Source of the DNA: Nocardia huaxiensis
GTDB lineage: Bacteria > Actinomycetota > Actinomycetes > Mycobacteriales > Mycobacteriaceae
Length of the DNA: 64,000 nucleotides
Direction: 5' to 3'
Assembly: GCF_013744875.1 (NCBI RefSeq)
Contig: NZ_CP059399.1
Span: 3,100,001-3,164,000, forward strand
Part shown: positions 17,231 to 25,700 of the stretch, one piece after another
Numbering within the stretch: position 1 is the stretch's first letter
How the letters are laid out: every line of letters begins with the position of its first letter
Translations under genes and position numbers: made by a program
Notes under the pieces: generated by a model
The model's database searches: none
The model's input: the letters and a program-made list of their open reading frames with translations, nothing else
Told to the model about the DNA's origin: nothing

Positions 17231-18499
17231 ATGTCCACGACCCCCACACCCAGCCCCGGCTTCTTCGCCCAGTTGCTGGACCCGGCGCAGCGCGCCGATC
17301 CGTACGCGCTCTTCGCCCGTATTCGCGAGCAGGGACCGGTTCGCCTCGGTGAGTTACCGGTCGTGGTGCTGTCCTCCCATCGTGATTGTGCGGCGGTGCT
17401 GCGGCACAAGGCAGCAAGCGTCGAGCGTCACCACGCGTCGATTCCCCTGGGTCTCACACCGGTTCACGATCTCGCCGGTGCGTCCCCCGGTGAGCTCACC
17501 GGCACAGCATCGATGCTTTTCCGTGATGCGCCCGACCACACACGGCTGCGGCGATTGGCGGCCAAGGCCTTCACACCCTCCGTCGTGCGTGCGCTCGAAC
17601 CGCGTATCACCGCCATCGCCGACGCCGCCCTGGATCGCGCCGCCGAACGCGGCGAGCTCGACCTCGTCGAGGATCTGGCCTACCCGCTGCCCGTCACGGT
17701 CATTTGTGAGCTGCTGGGCGTCCCGCTCGATGACGAACCACAACTGCGTCGCTGGTCGATGCTGCTGGCCCGTGCCCTGGACCCGATTTCGGCCACCGCG
17801 ACAGCCGGTAGCCCCGATCCCGGGGAAATGGTCCGCGCGAACAACGAGCTACACGACTACTTCGAACAGCTCGTGCGCCGCCACCGCACCCGACCAGGTA
17901 ATGACTTGCTGTCGGCCTTGATCGCCGCCGAGGAATCCGGCGACGCGCTCACCCACGACGAACTCATCTCCACCTGCGCGCTGTTGCTCATCGCCGGGCA
18001 CGAGACGACCGTCAACCTCATCGCCAACACCGCCCTGACCCTGCTGAGCCACGGGCATCGCCATTACCTGTCCATCCTGCGCACCGCCCCGGCCTTCGCG
18101 ACGTCGGTGATCGAGGAGAGCCTGCGCTACGACCCGCCGGTGCAGCTGCTTCCGCGCATTGCCCGCGAAGCCATCGCACTGCCCGGCATCGATATCGCGG
18201 CCGGTGACCTCGTGGTCCTGCTCTTGGCCGCTGCCAATCGGGATCCAGCCGTGTTCGCCGACCCGGACCGGTTCGATCCCGCGCGCGGCGACCGACATCT
18301 GGCTTTCGGTCTGGGACAACACTTCTGCCTCGGTGCACCGCTGGCCCGCCTCGAAGCGTCAGCCGCACTCACGCGATTCGCGCGCCGGGTCCGCGACCCG
18401 CGCCTCGACTGTGACGAGCCGCCGTATCGAGAGCATGTCACCCTGCGTGGTCCGGCCAGGCTGCCGCTGGCGTTTACTTCGATCGACCCGGTGAGGTGA
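17231..18499 (+). CDS. Cytochrome P450
   Basis: 422 residues. The I-helix LLIAGHETTVNLIAN (near residue 255) carries the oxygen-activating acid/Thr pair; the ExxR motif is ESLRYDPPVQ; the heme ligand loop is FGLGQHFCLGAPLARLEA with the axial Cys. It is a soluble class I bacterial P450 that needs a ferredoxin and reductase, neither of which is encoded nearby. It is last in the operon, 16 bases after the MBL gene, and is followed by a strong terminator. It probably hydroxylates the substrate or an intermediate of the same pathway. Confidence 0.93.
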   Translation: MSTTPTPSPGFFAQLLDPAQRADPYALFARIREQGPVRLGELPVVVLSSHRDCAAVLRHKAASVERHHASIPLGLTPVHDLAGASPGELTGTASMLFRDAPDHTRLRRLAAKAFTPSVVRALEPRITAIADAALDRAAERGELDLVEDLAYPLPVTVICELLGVPLDDEPQLRRWSMLLARALDPISATATAGSPDPGEMVRANNELHDYFEQLVRRHRTRPGNDLLSALIAAEESGDALTHDELISTCALLLIAGHETTVNLIANTALTLLSHGHRHYLSILRTAPAFATSVIEESLRYDPPVQLLPRIAREAIALPGIDIAAGDLVVLLLAAANRDPAVFADPDRFDPARGDRHLAFGLGQHFCLGAPLARLEASAALTRFARRVRDPRLDCDEPPYREHVTLRGPARLPLAFTSIDPVR

Positions 18500-18619
18500 G
18501 TGCGATCATTCTGGAGATGACGAAGCGGCCATACGCGCTGTAACCAGCAACCCGATGCTCCCAGGGCTGCAGGTCCAAGCAGTTGACGCTTTTCCGAGTA
18601 GTCGCCAAAGCTAAAAGCC

Positions 18620-18656
18620 CCCGGGCGGCGGCCACTACTGTGAACCGCCGCCCGGG
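18620..18656 (+). terminator. Terminator of the oxidative operon
   Basis: A perfect 12-bp stem, CCCGGGCGGCGG (18620-18631) with CCGCCGCCCGGG (18645-18656), and a 13-base loop. It lies about 120 bases after the P450 stop. Confidence 0.8.
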
Positions 18657-18712
18657 TGGATGTAACCGAAATCACATCGCTAGAAATGGCTGGTTAGCCG
18701 CCATTTTTCACA

Positions 18713-18739
18713 TGTTTCCCCAGGTCGGATCATTTCCCC
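18713..18739 (-). repeat. Right copy of the inverted 27-bp repeat
   Basis: Reverse complement of the repeat at 10948-10974 with 2 of 27 mismatches. On the minus strand it covers the last codons and stop of the secreted-protein gene and continues into its 3' flank. The GGGG end faces outward, so the pair brackets the 7.8-kb TetR/monooxygenase/P450 block in inverted orientation. Confidence 0.7.
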
Positions 18740-19401
18740 GGGAAGGGGGAATTAACCGTGGTGAAGTATTGGACGGCGGCCATGATGGCGACGGGGGCGG
18801 TGATGAAGATCTGGCCGATCAGGGTGCCGAGGAAGCCGATGGCGCCCATGCCCGCGATGCAGCCCACGGCGGCGGCGGGGATGAAGGGGCCGAACATGCC
18901 GACGATGGTGGCGGAGGCGATGGCGGCGCCGCCGAGGCCGCCGACCAGGGTGGCGATGCTGGCGCCGAGGCTGATGGTGCTGCCGAGGCGGCTCCAGGCG
19001 GCGACCTCACGGTCGTACTCGTTCTTCCAGGGAGCCTTGTCCTCGTAGGGCAGGGCGACCGGCTTGTAGACGGCGTGCGCCACATCGAAGCGGGGGGTGA
19101 GGGTGGCGGTGCGATCGGCGATCTCGGCGGTGATCGGGAACTCGAAATCGTCTACGCGGAACTTCAATTCGGTGCCTGCGACGGTGGTGCCATCGGCGGC
19201 CTTCACCTTGAAGACGCCGTCCTCGACGACCATGGAGCCCGCGTCGGTCTTGATGACGGTCTGCGTCTCGGTATGGGTGGTGGAGTAGTTGATGACGCCG
19301 GCGTCGGAATCCGCCGGCGGTGCGGCGTTGGTCGCTCCTGCGGTGACTCCCAGCGAAACACTGAGCGCGGCGGCCAGCATGGCGACCTTGGTGAACTTCA
19401 C
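18730..19401 (-). CDS. Secreted protein with a glycine-rich hydrophobic C-terminus
   Basis: 223 residues from GTG 19401. Sec signal peptide at the N-terminus (VAMLAAALSVSLGVTAGA, cleavage near TNA-AP). Residues 35-125 are polar beta-strand-like (TETQTVIKTDAGSMVVEDG, ELKFRVDDFEFPITAEIA). Residues from about 145 to 210 are two long Gly/Ala-rich hydrophobic helices with GxxxG spacing (LVGGLGGAAIASATIVG, IGFLGTLIGQIFITAP). The design suggests export followed by insertion into, or assembly at, the envelope. No known family recognised. It is divergent from the siderophore operon; the iron box between them could affect both. A C-terminal remnant of a paralogue lies at 10810. Confidence 0.75.
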   Translation of the reverse strand: MKFTKVAMLAAALSVSLGVTAGATNAAPPADSDAGVINYSTTHTETQTVIKTDAGSMVVEDGVFKVKAADGTTVAGTELKFRVDDFEFPITAEIADRTATLTPRFDVAHAVYKPVALPYEDKAPWKNEYDREVAAWSRLGSTISLGASIATLVGGLGGAAIASATIVGMFGPFIPAAAVGCIAGMGAIGFLGTLIGQIFITAPVAIMAAVQYFTTVNSPFPGK

Positions 19402-19572
19402 GGGCGGTGAACCTTTCTCTGTTCCCTCATCTGGACGCAGTTCATCGACCCCGGCACATGCGCAGGTGAATTGCGGTGCGGGGGTGGGGAATACGCCTTG
19501 TCCGGCTCGCGGGGGAGTTCTGGGTCGATCGCCGCGGCTGGGCGATAGCTGTGAACCGGACGAGATGAGACG

Positions 19573-19591
19573 GTAGGGTAGGCAAACCTAA
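19573..19591. promoter_or_regulatory. IdeR/DtxR-type iron box upstream of the siderophore operon
   Basis: The 19 bases match the iron-box consensus TTAGGTTAGGCTAACCTAA at 16 positions (core TAGGCAAACCTAA). It lies about 95 bases before the first permease start, in the divergent gap from the secreted-protein gene. An Fe(II)-loaded IdeR-like repressor bound here would shut off uptake genes when iron is sufficient. Confidence 0.8.
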
Positions 19592-19686
19592 GTTTCAAGA
19601 CCTTCGTTGCCGAACACTCGCACCGACTCCGGCGGCTCGACCACAGGAACCGCTGGTACAGCACACAACCCGGAAGAAATTACCTG

Positions 19687-20697
19687 ATGGAAAGATCTCG
19701 TGCCCGGCCGCGACATTGGCCGGGCTGGCTGGTGGCCGCCGCCGTGCTGGTGGCTGCCTGCTTGCTCAGTCTCATGGTCGGCACCAAAGCCATTCCGGCC
19801 GCGCAGGTATGGGACGCGCTGTGGGGCGACGACGGCTCGGCCGACGCGCTCATCGTCACCGGGTACCGGGTGCCGCGCACGCTGCTCGGACTGCTCGCCG
19901 GGGTCGCGCTCGGCGTCGCCGGATGCCTCATGCAGGGGCTGACGCGCAATCCGCTCGCGGACCCAGGACTGCTCGGCATCAATGCCGGGGCGGCGTTCGC
20001 CATCACCATCGCGGTCGCGTTCCTGGGTGTCAGCGAGATCACCTCGTATGTGTGGTTCGGTTTCGCGGGTGCGGCGATCGCCTCGGTGGTGGTGTACCGG
20101 TTGGGCACCGCGGGCAGGCAGGGGGCCGATCCGATTCGGCTCACGCTGGCCGGGGTCGCCATCACGGCGGTGCTGTCGGGGCTGACCAAAGGGTTGATCC
20201 TGTTGAACGCCAAGGCGTTCGACGAGATGCGGCAGTGGGATGCCGGTGCGCTGACCGGGCGCGGGTACGACATCATCGGCGGCGCCGCGCCGTTCATCGC
20301 GGTGGGCGTGGTCGCGGCGGTGGTCGCGGCGCGCTCGCTCAATGCGGTGGCGCTCGGGGAGGATCTGGCGCACGCGCTGGGCGTGCACGTCGGGCGGACC
20401 CGGCTGCTCACCGTCACGGCGCTGACCCTGTTGTGCGGCACCGCGACCGCCGCGGTCGGGCCGATCACCTTCGTCGGACTGGCGGTGCCGCACATGGCCC
20501 GCTGGATCGTCGGCCCCGACCAGCGCTGGATCATCGCCTATTCGATGCTGCTCGCGCCGATCCTGGTGCTGGGCGCGGATGTGCTGGGGCGCATCGTCAT
20601 CCGGCCGGACGAACTGGCGGCCGGTCTGGTGACGGCATTCCTCGGCGCACCGGTGCTGATCTGGCTGGCCCGCCGGACGCGGGTGAGTTCGTCATGA
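19687..20697 (+). CDS. Ferric-siderophore ABC permease, FecCD family (first)
   Basis: 336 residues, about nine to ten membrane helices. Family blocks: TGYRVPRTLLGLLAGVALG, LMQGLTRNPLADPGLLGINAG and the coupling-helix region PITFVGLAVPHMARWI. It forms a heterodimeric channel with the next gene, moving ferric siderophore from the lipoprotein receptor (30316) into the cytoplasm with the ATPase at 21748. Its stop overlaps the next start (ATGA). Confidence 0.92.
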   Translation: MERSRARPRHWPGWLVAAAVLVAACLLSLMVGTKAIPAAQVWDALWGDDGSADALIVTGYRVPRTLLGLLAGVALGVAGCLMQGLTRNPLADPGLLGINAGAAFAITIAVAFLGVSEITSYVWFGFAGAAIASVVVYRLGTAGRQGADPIRLTLAGVAITAVLSGLTKGLILLNAKAFDEMRQWDAGALTGRGYDIIGGAAPFIAVGVVAAVVAARSLNAVALGEDLAHALGVHVGRTRLLTVTALTLLCGTATAAVGPITFVGLAVPHMARWIVGPDQRWIIAYSMLLAPILVLGADVLGRIVIRPDELAAGLVTAFLGAPVLIWLARRTRVSSS

Positions 20698-21740
20698 CCG
20701 GAATCGATTTCGGCCGCTCGGTGCTGGTGCTGCGCTCGCGCCGGCTCACCGCCCGGGTGGGCATCCGGACCGTGGTGGTGTGCGCCGTGCTGGTGACGGC
20801 GGCGCTGATCATGGCCGTATTGTCGCTGGGCACAGGCGATTACCCGATTCCGCCGGACCGGGTGGTGCGGGCGCTGTTCGTGGGCGATCAACGCTTCGAC
20901 CGGCTCGTGGTGTGGGACTGGCGTTTTCCGCGCGTGGCGCTGGCGCTGGCCCTGGGCGCCGCGCTCGGTGTGAGTGGCGCGATTCTGCAATCGGTGACCC
21001 GCAACCCGCTGGGCAGCCCGGATCTGGTCGGCTTCAATACCGGGGCCTACACCGGCGCGCTGATCGTCATCCTGGCGCTGGGCGGTGGCGGCTATCAGAC
21101 GGCCGCCGGTGCGCTGATCGGCGGATTGCTTGCGGCCCTGGCCATTCAGCTGCTCGCCTTCCGGCACAATGTCACCGGTTTCCGGCTGATCATCGTCGGT
21201 ATCGGTGTCAGCGCCATGCTGTCCTCGGTCAATACCTGGCTCATTCTGCGCGCCGACCTCAATGCCGCCATGTCGGCCGCGGCCTGGGGTGCGGGGTCGC
21301 TGAGCGGTGTGACCTGGCCGCAGGTCGCGCCCGCGCTGGTCCTGCTGGCCGGGCTCGGCGTGGCCGCCGTCCCGGCTTCGCGGCGCTTGCAGATTCTCGA
21401 GCTCGGCGATGATCTGGCGCAGGCGTTCGGTATTCGCGTCGGCCGCGACCGCATGCTGCTGATCGTGCTGAGCGTCGCGCTCACCGCCGTCGCCACCGCC
21501 GTCGCCGGGCCGATCGCGTTCCTGGCCCTGGCCGCACCGCAATTGGGCCGCCGCCTGGCCCGCACACCCTCCACGGCCCTGGCTCCGGCGGCGGCCATGG
21601 GCGCTCTGCTGCTGGTGACCTGCGACTGGATCTCACAGCGGGTGTTCGCGCCCACCACCCTGCCGGTCGGCGTCGTCACCGTGTCGGTGGGCGGGCTCTA
21701 TCTGGCGTATCTGCTGGTCGCCGAGGCGCGACGGAACTAG
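20694..21740 (+). CDS. Ferric-siderophore ABC permease, FecCD family (second)
   Basis: 348 residues from ATG 20694, overlapping the first permease stop by four bases; a longer open frame upstream is a shadow. Family blocks: WDWRFPRVALALALGAALGVSGA, LQSVTRNPLGSPDLVGFNTGAYTG and PIAFLALAAPQLGRRLART. It corresponds to the FepG-type partner. Translational coupling should give the 1:1 stoichiometry needed for the heterodimer. Confidence 0.92.
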   Translation: MTGIDFGRSVLVLRSRRLTARVGIRTVVVCAVLVTAALIMAVLSLGTGDYPIPPDRVVRALFVGDQRFDRLVVWDWRFPRVALALALGAALGVSGAILQSVTRNPLGSPDLVGFNTGAYTGALIVILALGGGGYQTAAGALIGGLLAALAIQLLAFRHNVTGFRLIIVGIGVSAMLSSVNTWLILRADLNAAMSAAAWGAGSLSGVTWPQVAPALVLLAGLGVAAVPASRRLQILELGDDLAQAFGIRVGRDRMLLIVLSVALTAVATAVAGPIAFLALAAPQLGRRLARTPSTALAPAAAMGALLLVTCDWISQRVFAPTTLPVGVVTVSVGGLYLAYLLVAEARRN

Positions 21741-21747
21741 AGGAACG

Positions 21748-22596
21748 ATGAACGAAAAGATCGGTGCCCGAACGGAAGTGGCGGTACAGCAGGAAACCGC
21801 GGTGCGGTTGCGGGCGGACCAGGTCCGTCTCGGCTATCGCGGCCGGACCATCAGCGACCAGCTCTCCGTGGACATCCCAGACGGCACGTTCACGGTGATC
21901 ATCGGCCCCAATGCCTGTGGCAAATCCACGCTGCTGCGGGCGCTGGCCCGGCTGCTGGCCCCCGAGCGGGGCGCGGTGCTGCTGGACGGCAAGGCCATCG
22001 GCGCGTACCCGGCCAAGGAGGTCGCGCGCCGGATCGGCCTGCTCCCGCAGACTTCCACCGCGCCCGATGGCATTCGGGTCGCGGATCTCGTAGCGCGCGG
22101 CCGCTATCCGCATCAGACCCTGCTGCGGCAGTGGTCGCGGGCGGACGAGGAGGCGGTGACGGCGGCCATGGCCGCCACCGGCGTCACCGAGTTGTCGGCG
22201 CGTTCGGTGGACGAGCTGTCCGGCGGGCAGCGGCAGCGGGTGTGGATCGCCATGGTGCTCGCGCAGGAGACGCCGATCGTCCTGCTGGACGAGCCCACCA
22301 CGTACCTGGATATCGCCCATCAGATCCAGTTGCTGGATCTGTGCCGCACGCTCAACCGTGAGTCCGGCCGGACCGTGGTGGCGGTGTTGCACGATCTGAA
22401 CCACGCCTTCCGCTACGCCGATCACCTCATCGCCATGCGGGACGGGCGGGTGATCGCCGCCGGAGCGCCGCGCGAGATCGTCACCGCCGAGCTCGTGCGG
22501 GAGGTGTTCGCGCTCGGCTGCCGGATTATCGACGACCCGGAAACCGGTGCGCCACTGGTGATTCCGCTCGCGGAAAACGCGGCCGAAGTGGGCTGA
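21748..22596 (+). CDS. Ferric-siderophore ABC transporter ATPase
   Basis: 282 residues. Walker A IGPNACGKST, signature LSGGQRQRVWIAM, Walker B PIVLLDEPTTYLD and the switch His in AVLHDLNHAFRYADH, as in FepC/FecE. It starts seven bases after the second permease stop, so the three import genes form one unit. It powers ferric-catecholate uptake. Confidence 0.93.
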   Translation: MNEKIGARTEVAVQQETAVRLRADQVRLGYRGRTISDQLSVDIPDGTFTVIIGPNACGKSTLLRALARLLAPERGAVLLDGKAIGAYPAKEVARRIGLLPQTSTAPDGIRVADLVARGRYPHQTLLRQWSRADEEAVTAAMAATGVTELSARSVDELSGGQRQRVWIAMVLAQETPIVLLDEPTTYLDIAHQIQLLDLCRTLNRESGRTVVAVLHDLNHAFRYADHLIAMRDGRVIAAGAPREIVTAELVREVFALGCRIIDDPETGAPLVIPLAENAAEVG

Positions 22597-22631
22597 TGCG
22601 GCAGCGCGGAACGTAGGTTCCCCACTCCTAC

Positions 22632-22650
22632 TAAAGTTAGGCTAACCTTC
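22632..22650 (+). promoter_or_regulatory. Iron box upstream of the NRPS gene
   Basis: 15 of 19 positions match the IdeR consensus, with a perfect GTTAGGCTAACCT core. It lies in the 139-base gap between the ATPase and NRPS genes, which implies that the synthetase gene has its own iron-regulated promoter besides read-through from the import operon. Confidence 0.8.
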
Positions 22651-22735
22651 ATTTGCCCCTCCCTTGCCGGCCTTTCGCAGAGCCCGGGTGGACCGGGGGA
22701 GGGGTCGAAAATCGCTGATGGTGAAGGGAGTTTCC

Positions 22736-25700
22736 GTGGGACCGGTGGAACGGGACGACTCGAGCGCCGGTCACCCCGGACTGCCGCTCACCGGACCGCA
22801 GCTGGGCATCTGGAACGCCCAGCGCTTCGACCCGGAATCCGGCCGCTACCTGGTCGGCGAGGTCCTCGAGATCTCCGGCGGGCCGGTCATCGAGGTGGAC
22901 CTGCTCGCCGAGGCCATCCGCCGCACGGTGGCCGAAGCCGAGAATATGCGGCTGCGCTTCCGCGAAACCGCCGATGGACCAAGGCAATTCGTCGCCGACA
23001 CCCCGGCCGTGCTGCGCCCGACCATCGACCTGCGCCTGGCCGCCGACCCGTTCGCCCTGGCCCACGAGGCCGTCGCCCTGGAACGGCAACGCGCCGCCGA
23101 GGACTGCCGCGCCATGGTGGACCGGCAGCTGTACAACTACACGCTCATCCGCGTCACCGACCACGACGTGTGGTGCGTACAGCTCTACCACCACCTGATC
23201 GTGGACGGCTACAGCGCGGCCCTGCTGTCGCGCCGGGTCGCCGCCCACTACAGCGCCCTGAGACGTGGAAAACCGAAGCCCAAGAACACCTTCGGCACCA
23301 TCGCGGCACTGGTGGCGGAGGAGCGGGACTACCGCGCCAGCGCACAGTTCCAGCAGGACCGGCAGTTCTGGCGCGAACAGCTGACCCCCTGGCCGGATAT
23401 GGACGGGCGCGGCGTGCATGTCGGCGGCGCGGTCGAACGCACCCTGCGCGCCGAAGCCGTGCTGTCCACCGAAACCCTTGCTCGCCTGCGGGAATGCGCC
23501 GACAACTACGGCATCACCTGGGCCGACGTCCTGCTCGCCGCCTACGCCGCCTTCCTCAACCGGCAACTCGGCACCTCCGACGTGGTGTTGTCCATGCTGC
23601 TCATGGGCCGCGTCGGCCGCGCCGCCCTGACCACCCCCGCGATGGCCGTCAACGTCCTCCCGCTGCGCCTCACCGTCCGCGCCGACGACCGCCTCGGCGA
23701 ACTCGGCCCCCGCGTCGCCGAGGCTCTCCGCGAAATCCGCGCCCACCAGCGCTACAGCGGCGACGACCTGGCCCGCGACTTCCACGGCTACAACGCCGGT
23801 GAACTCCTGCACGGCGTCGGCATCAACCTCAAGGTCTTCGACTTCGCCCTCGACTTCGACGGCGCCCGCGGCGTCCTGCGCAATGTGGCAGGCGGCCCCC
23901 CGGAAGACCTCGGCCTCACCGTCACCCCACTCCCCGACGGCACCGTCCTGCTCGGCTTCGAACCCGACGCCCGCAGTAACACCCCGGAAGCTGTCCAACA
24001 GCGCATCAACGGCCTGGTCCGCGTGATCGACGCCTTCACCGGCGGCGACAAGCCCCCGGTCGGCTCGCTCGAACTCATCGACCGCGACGAGCGAAACCGC
24101 CTGCTCGACAGCCGATCCGGGGACCTGGTCGGCGGCCCGTCGGACCGGGCTCCTGTCGATACGACGGCGGTCGATCTGCCGGTCGGCGCGGTCGAGAGCC
24201 GATGCGGCGTCGCTGAGGAGGGAACCGGCGTCGCCCGCCCAGGACCGGTCGCCGCGGAATCCGCATCGCTTCGGAGTGGTCGCGCTCCGGGGGCGACCGA
24301 ACTGGCCCCGGACGCGCTATCGCGTGTGGTGGCCGAGCAACCCGCCGCGACCATCCTTTCCGCAGGCGAATTGCACTGGACCGCTGCGGAATTCGCCTGT
24401 CGTGTCGACACTCTCGCCGCGTTCCTGCGCGGTCACGGCGTGGGGCCGGAGGCAATCGTCGGCGTGGCTGTGCCGCGTTCGGCGGACCTCGTCGTGGCGC
24501 TGTTCGCTGTCTGGCGGGCAGGCGGCATCTTCCTGCCCCTCGACCCGGAGCACCCGGTCTCGCGACTGCGAGCCGTAATCGCCGACGCCGCACCGAAACT
24601 CATCCTCGCCTCCGACGAACTGGCCGCCGACCTGGAGTCCGATCCGACCGGCCAACCCGCTGCGGCCGACGGCACCCCGCCTCTCGTCATTCCGGCATGC
24701 TTTTGGCCGGAATCCACACAGTCCGGTGAAGTCGCGTTGGGTATGGATCCCGCTGGGGTGCGGATACTTCCGAGCCATGGCGCTTACCTGATCTACACCT
24801 CGGGTTCGACCGGCCGTCCAAAGGGCGTGCTGGTGGAGCACGGCGCACTGGCTCAGCTGCTGGCTTCGCACCGGTCGGGGATGTACGCCGACACCGCGGC
24901 CCGGATCGGTCGCCCGCTGCGGGTGGCGCACACGACGTCGTTCGCATTCGACGCAGCCCTCGATCCGCTGCTGTGGCTGCTCGACGGGCACCGAGTTCAT
25001 GTGTACGACAGTGAAATCCGCCGCGATCCGGCAGCCCTCGTCGCGGCTTTCGCTCGCGATCGAATCGACGTCGTCGATGGCACACCGACCTTCGCCGCCA
25101 CACTGCTCGAGTGCGGGCTGCGCGGCAGTGCGCACCGTGAGATCGAATCGGTGGTTACGCAGTCGCCGGGTGCCACTGCGGATTTCGCGGCCACTGCGCC
25201 CGCTGCGATACCGGGTGTGCGTCCGAGCGCCGAGGGGATGAATGCCGTCGCGTCGGTCGCGTCCGCCTCGGAATCCGGTGGTTGGCCGGGAATCGCTCTG
25301 CTGGCATTGGGCGGGGAGGCGTGCCCGCCGGAGCTCTGGCAGCGGATTCAGCGGGCGGGGATTGCGGCGGTGAATCTGTATGGGCCGACCGAAGCCACCG
25401 TCGACGCGTTGCACGCGGAGGTGCGGGGTGAGTCGCCGCATATCGGGTCGCCGTTGCCGGGGGCGCGGATCTACCTGCTGGACAATGCTTTGCAGGTCGT
25501 CGCCGACGACCGGGTGGGTGAGTTGTATCTGGCCGGGCCGCAGGTGGCTCGGGGGTATCTGGGGCGTGCGGACGCGACCTCGGATCGGTTCGTGGCCGAC
25601 CCGTACGGGCCGCCGGGGGCGCGGATGTACCGGACCGGGGACCGGGCTCGGTGGGTTGCGGGGCGGGGTTACGAGTATGTCGGGCGGACCGACAATCAGG

